Shown: in pieces, positions 62,557 to 64,000 of the stretch
How the letters are laid out: every line of letters begins with the position of its first letter
Position numbering within the stretch: position 1 is the stretch's first letter
Assembly (NCBI GenBank): GCA_958421275.1
Contig: CATZLI010000003.1
Location: 62,001-126,000, forward strand
Length of the DNA stretch: 64,000 nucleotides
From: an uncultured Collinsella sp.
Lineage (GTDB): Bacteria; Actinomycetota; Coriobacteriia; Coriobacteriales; Coriobacteriaceae
Direction: 5' to 3'
Made by a program: the position numbers and the translations under genes
Notes under the pieces: model-generated
What the model was told of the DNA's origin: nothing
Seen by the model: the letters and a program-made list of their open reading frames with translations, nothing else
Databases searched by the model: none

Positions 62557-62601
62557 CATGACATGGAAAGACGCGAACATACATACGGTTATGAGGATGC
62601 C

Positions 62602-63816
62602 ATGGGCGTCACACCGCCTCCCTGGACGGGCCCGGCGGTGGGTCTGATGGACCTTGATGCGTTTTTTGCGAGCGTGGAGATGCTCGATCATCCCGAATGG
62701 CGCGGAAAGCCGCTCATCGTGGGCGGAGACGCCGATTCGCGTGGCGTCGTGTCCACGTGTTCATATGAGGCGCGTCGCTTTGGCGTGCACTCTGCCATGC
62801 CCTCGGCCGAGGCACGGCGCCTGTGCCCGCAGGCCATTTGGACGCATGGGCATTTTGATCGCTATCGTGAGGTCAGCGCGCAGGTCATGGCGATTCTTGC
62901 CGAGGAGACGCCGCGCGTGGAGCGCGTATCCATCGACGAAGCCTTTATCGATATCACACCGGGTCGCTTTGCGCCCGAAGACCCGCTGTTGGTTGCGCGG
63001 CGTATAAGCGACCGCGTGGCAGCGATGGGAGTGACGTGCTCCATTGGCGTGGGCTGCAACAAGACGGTTGCAAAGATCGCAAGCGAGCGGGATAAGCCGT
63101 TTGGGCTGACCATCGTGCGCCCCGGAACCGAGCAGCGCTTTTTGGCCGCGCTGCCGGTATCTGCCATGAGCGGCATCGGGCGCTCGGCCGAGGAGCGACT
63201 GCGCCGTATGCGCATCTACACCCTCGGCGAGCTATCACGTGCACCGGAATCCACCTTGGCCTCTATTTTTGGCGTCAACGGCGAACGCATGCGCCAGCGT
63301 GCGCTGGGACTCGAAATCTCCGAAGTCACGAGTCTCGATGAAGAGCGCGAGGTAAAGTCGGTCAGCAATGAACGCACCTTTGCGAAAGATTTGACTGAGC
63401 GTGGGGATATTGAGGCGGCGATTGCGCTGCTGGGCGAGTCAGTGGGACGCCGCCTGCGCCGTCAGGGACTAACGGGCGCCACAGTGACGCTCAAGCTCAA
63501 GTATTCGTATGGAAACGGTCGCTCGGCACAGCGCCGGCTGCCTCATCCGACCGACGATGAGAACATCTTCGTAGCAGTTGCGCTCGAACTGCTCGACAAC
63601 ATCTGGCAGGAAGGAATGCACGTTCGCTTAGCAGGCATCGGCATGAGCGACTTCGACCACCAAGGCGGCATCCAGACTGACCTGTTCTGCGAAGTCGACG
63701 ACCGCGGAGCCCAATCGAGCGACCGTCGCGACCTCTCGGTCGCTATCGACGCCGTCCGAGACAAATTCGGCGACACCGCCCTTTCCTTCGGCCGCCAATC
63801 CCGCTTCAACGACTAA
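62602..63816 (+). CDS. dinB: DNA polymerase IV (DinB, Y-family)
   Basis: 404 residues from ATG 62602 (GAGGA upstream); an ATG at 62563 would give 417 residues and a leaderless start. Y-family motifs: LMDLDAFFASVE, YEARRFGVHSAMP, SIDEAFID, GVGCNKTVAKIASERDKP and a little-finger domain. The C-terminus lacks an obvious beta-clamp motif beyond LSFGRQSRFND. It copies damaged DNA with low fidelity. Confidence 0.94.
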   Translation: MGVTPPPWTGPAVGLMDLDAFFASVEMLDHPEWRGKPLIVGGDADSRGVVSTCSYEARRFGVHSAMPSAEARRLCPQAIWTHGHFDRYREVSAQVMAILAEETPRVERVSIDEAFIDITPGRFAPEDPLLVARRISDRVAAMGVTCSIGVGCNKTVAKIASERDKPFGLTIVRPGTEQRFLAALPVSAMSGIGRSAEERLRRMRIYTLGELSRAPESTLASIFGVNGERMRQRALGLEISEVTSLDEEREVKSVSNERTFAKDLTERGDIEAAIALLGESVGRRLRRQGLTGATVTLKLKYSYGNGRSAQRRLPHPTDDENIFVAVALELLDNIWQEGMHVRLAGIGMSDFDHQGGIQTDLFCEVDDRGAQSSDRRDLSVAIDAVRDKFGDTALSFGRQSRFND

Positions 63817-63837
63817 CCGCCTTTGGGCAAAAAGAAA

Positions 63838-63871
63838 GCCGGGCAGGTGCGGAAAACCGCACCTGCCCGGC
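63838..63871. terminator. Terminator between dinB and rsfS
   Basis: A perfect 15-bp stem GCCGGGCAGGTGCGG with its complement, loop AAAA. T-rich sequence follows on the minus strand (TTTCTTTTTG), so it serves rsfS and probably also dinB in the other direction. Confidence 0.85.
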
Positions 63872-63912
63872 GATATGCGTGAGGGTAGCTAAACCCCGTC
63901 TCAAATGAGCTA

Positions 63913-64000
63913 CTAGAGGAGGTTGAGGGGGAGCTGGGGGGCGTCTCCCCAGAGTTTCTCGAGGCGGTAGAAGTCGCGGGCTTCGGGAGTGAAGACGTGG
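63913..64000 (-). CDS. rsfS: Ribosomal silencing factor RsfS, C-terminal end (partial)
   Basis: The last 28 residues, ending HVFTPEARDFYRLEKLWGDA and a short PQLPLNLL tail, with two TAG stops. The pattern FTPEARxFYxLExLWGDAP is the C-terminal RsfS/Iojap signature. The rest lies beyond the window. RsfS binds L14 and blocks subunit joining under starvation. Confidence 0.75.
   Translation of the reverse strand, partial: HVFTPEARDFYRLEKLWGDAPQLPLNLL

Overview
The window looks like a chromosomal segment of a high-GC actinobacterium of the class Coriobacteriia, probably Collinsella or a close relative. The evidence is the actinobacterial-type mihF next to gmk, frequent GTG/TTG starts, an FtsK-type translocase beside RNase J, an acetaldehyde/alcohol dehydrogenase typical of a fermenter, and PPDK beside its own regulator. 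This assignment is inference from gene content, not from a database match. Nearly all genes lie on the minus strand. The exceptions are rpmB, adhE, an APH-fold kinase gene and dinB.

Reading down the minus strand from the right end: the C-terminus of rsfS (convergent with dinB); the ribosomal/membrane operon rpsP-khpA-rimM-trmD-lepB; glyQ-glyS-ppsR followed by ppdK; rplS; rnhB; yraN-comM-dprA-trmFO-xer; rpsB-tsf; and pyrH-frr-uppS-cdsA-dxr-rseP-ispG-proS, which joins translation recycling, isoprenoid precursor supply and lipid-carrier synthesis. In the middle lie the plus-strand adhE and kinase genes, a decayed RAYT-type transposase relic between inverted repeats, and rpmB. Further left come the pyrimidine operon pyrR-B-C-K-D-F behind an attenuator-like leader, mihF-gmk-rpoZ-thiI, the competence genes comEA-comEC with holA, rpsT, and lepA-dusB-hemW. 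The left part holds two DnaJ paralogues, mtaB-phoH-ybeY-dgkA-era-recO, rpsO-pnp, and rnj followed by the N-terminus of ftsK. No rRNA, tRNA or CRISPR array was seen.

The most unusual structure is in the 650-bp gap between pnp and rnj. Two copies of an unidentified palindromic element sit there in opposite orientation. Each has a 69-nt core, 84% identical between copies, with an internal hairpin whose three sequence differences are all compensated. Each core is enclosed by long inverted arms (34 bp with one mismatch, and 40 bp perfect). The arms are unrelated between the copies but complementary within each, and one arm runs into the pnp terminator. Other points of note are a DnaJ paralogue whose second substrate-binding domain is replaced by membrane segments, a site-2 protease with a large wHTH-like insertion, an apparently leaderless lepA, a Xer recombinase with no standard start codon, and a four-fold GGTAAA array upstream of ppdK. 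Coordinates and motifs were read by eye, and family assignments rest on recognised motifs and gene order.
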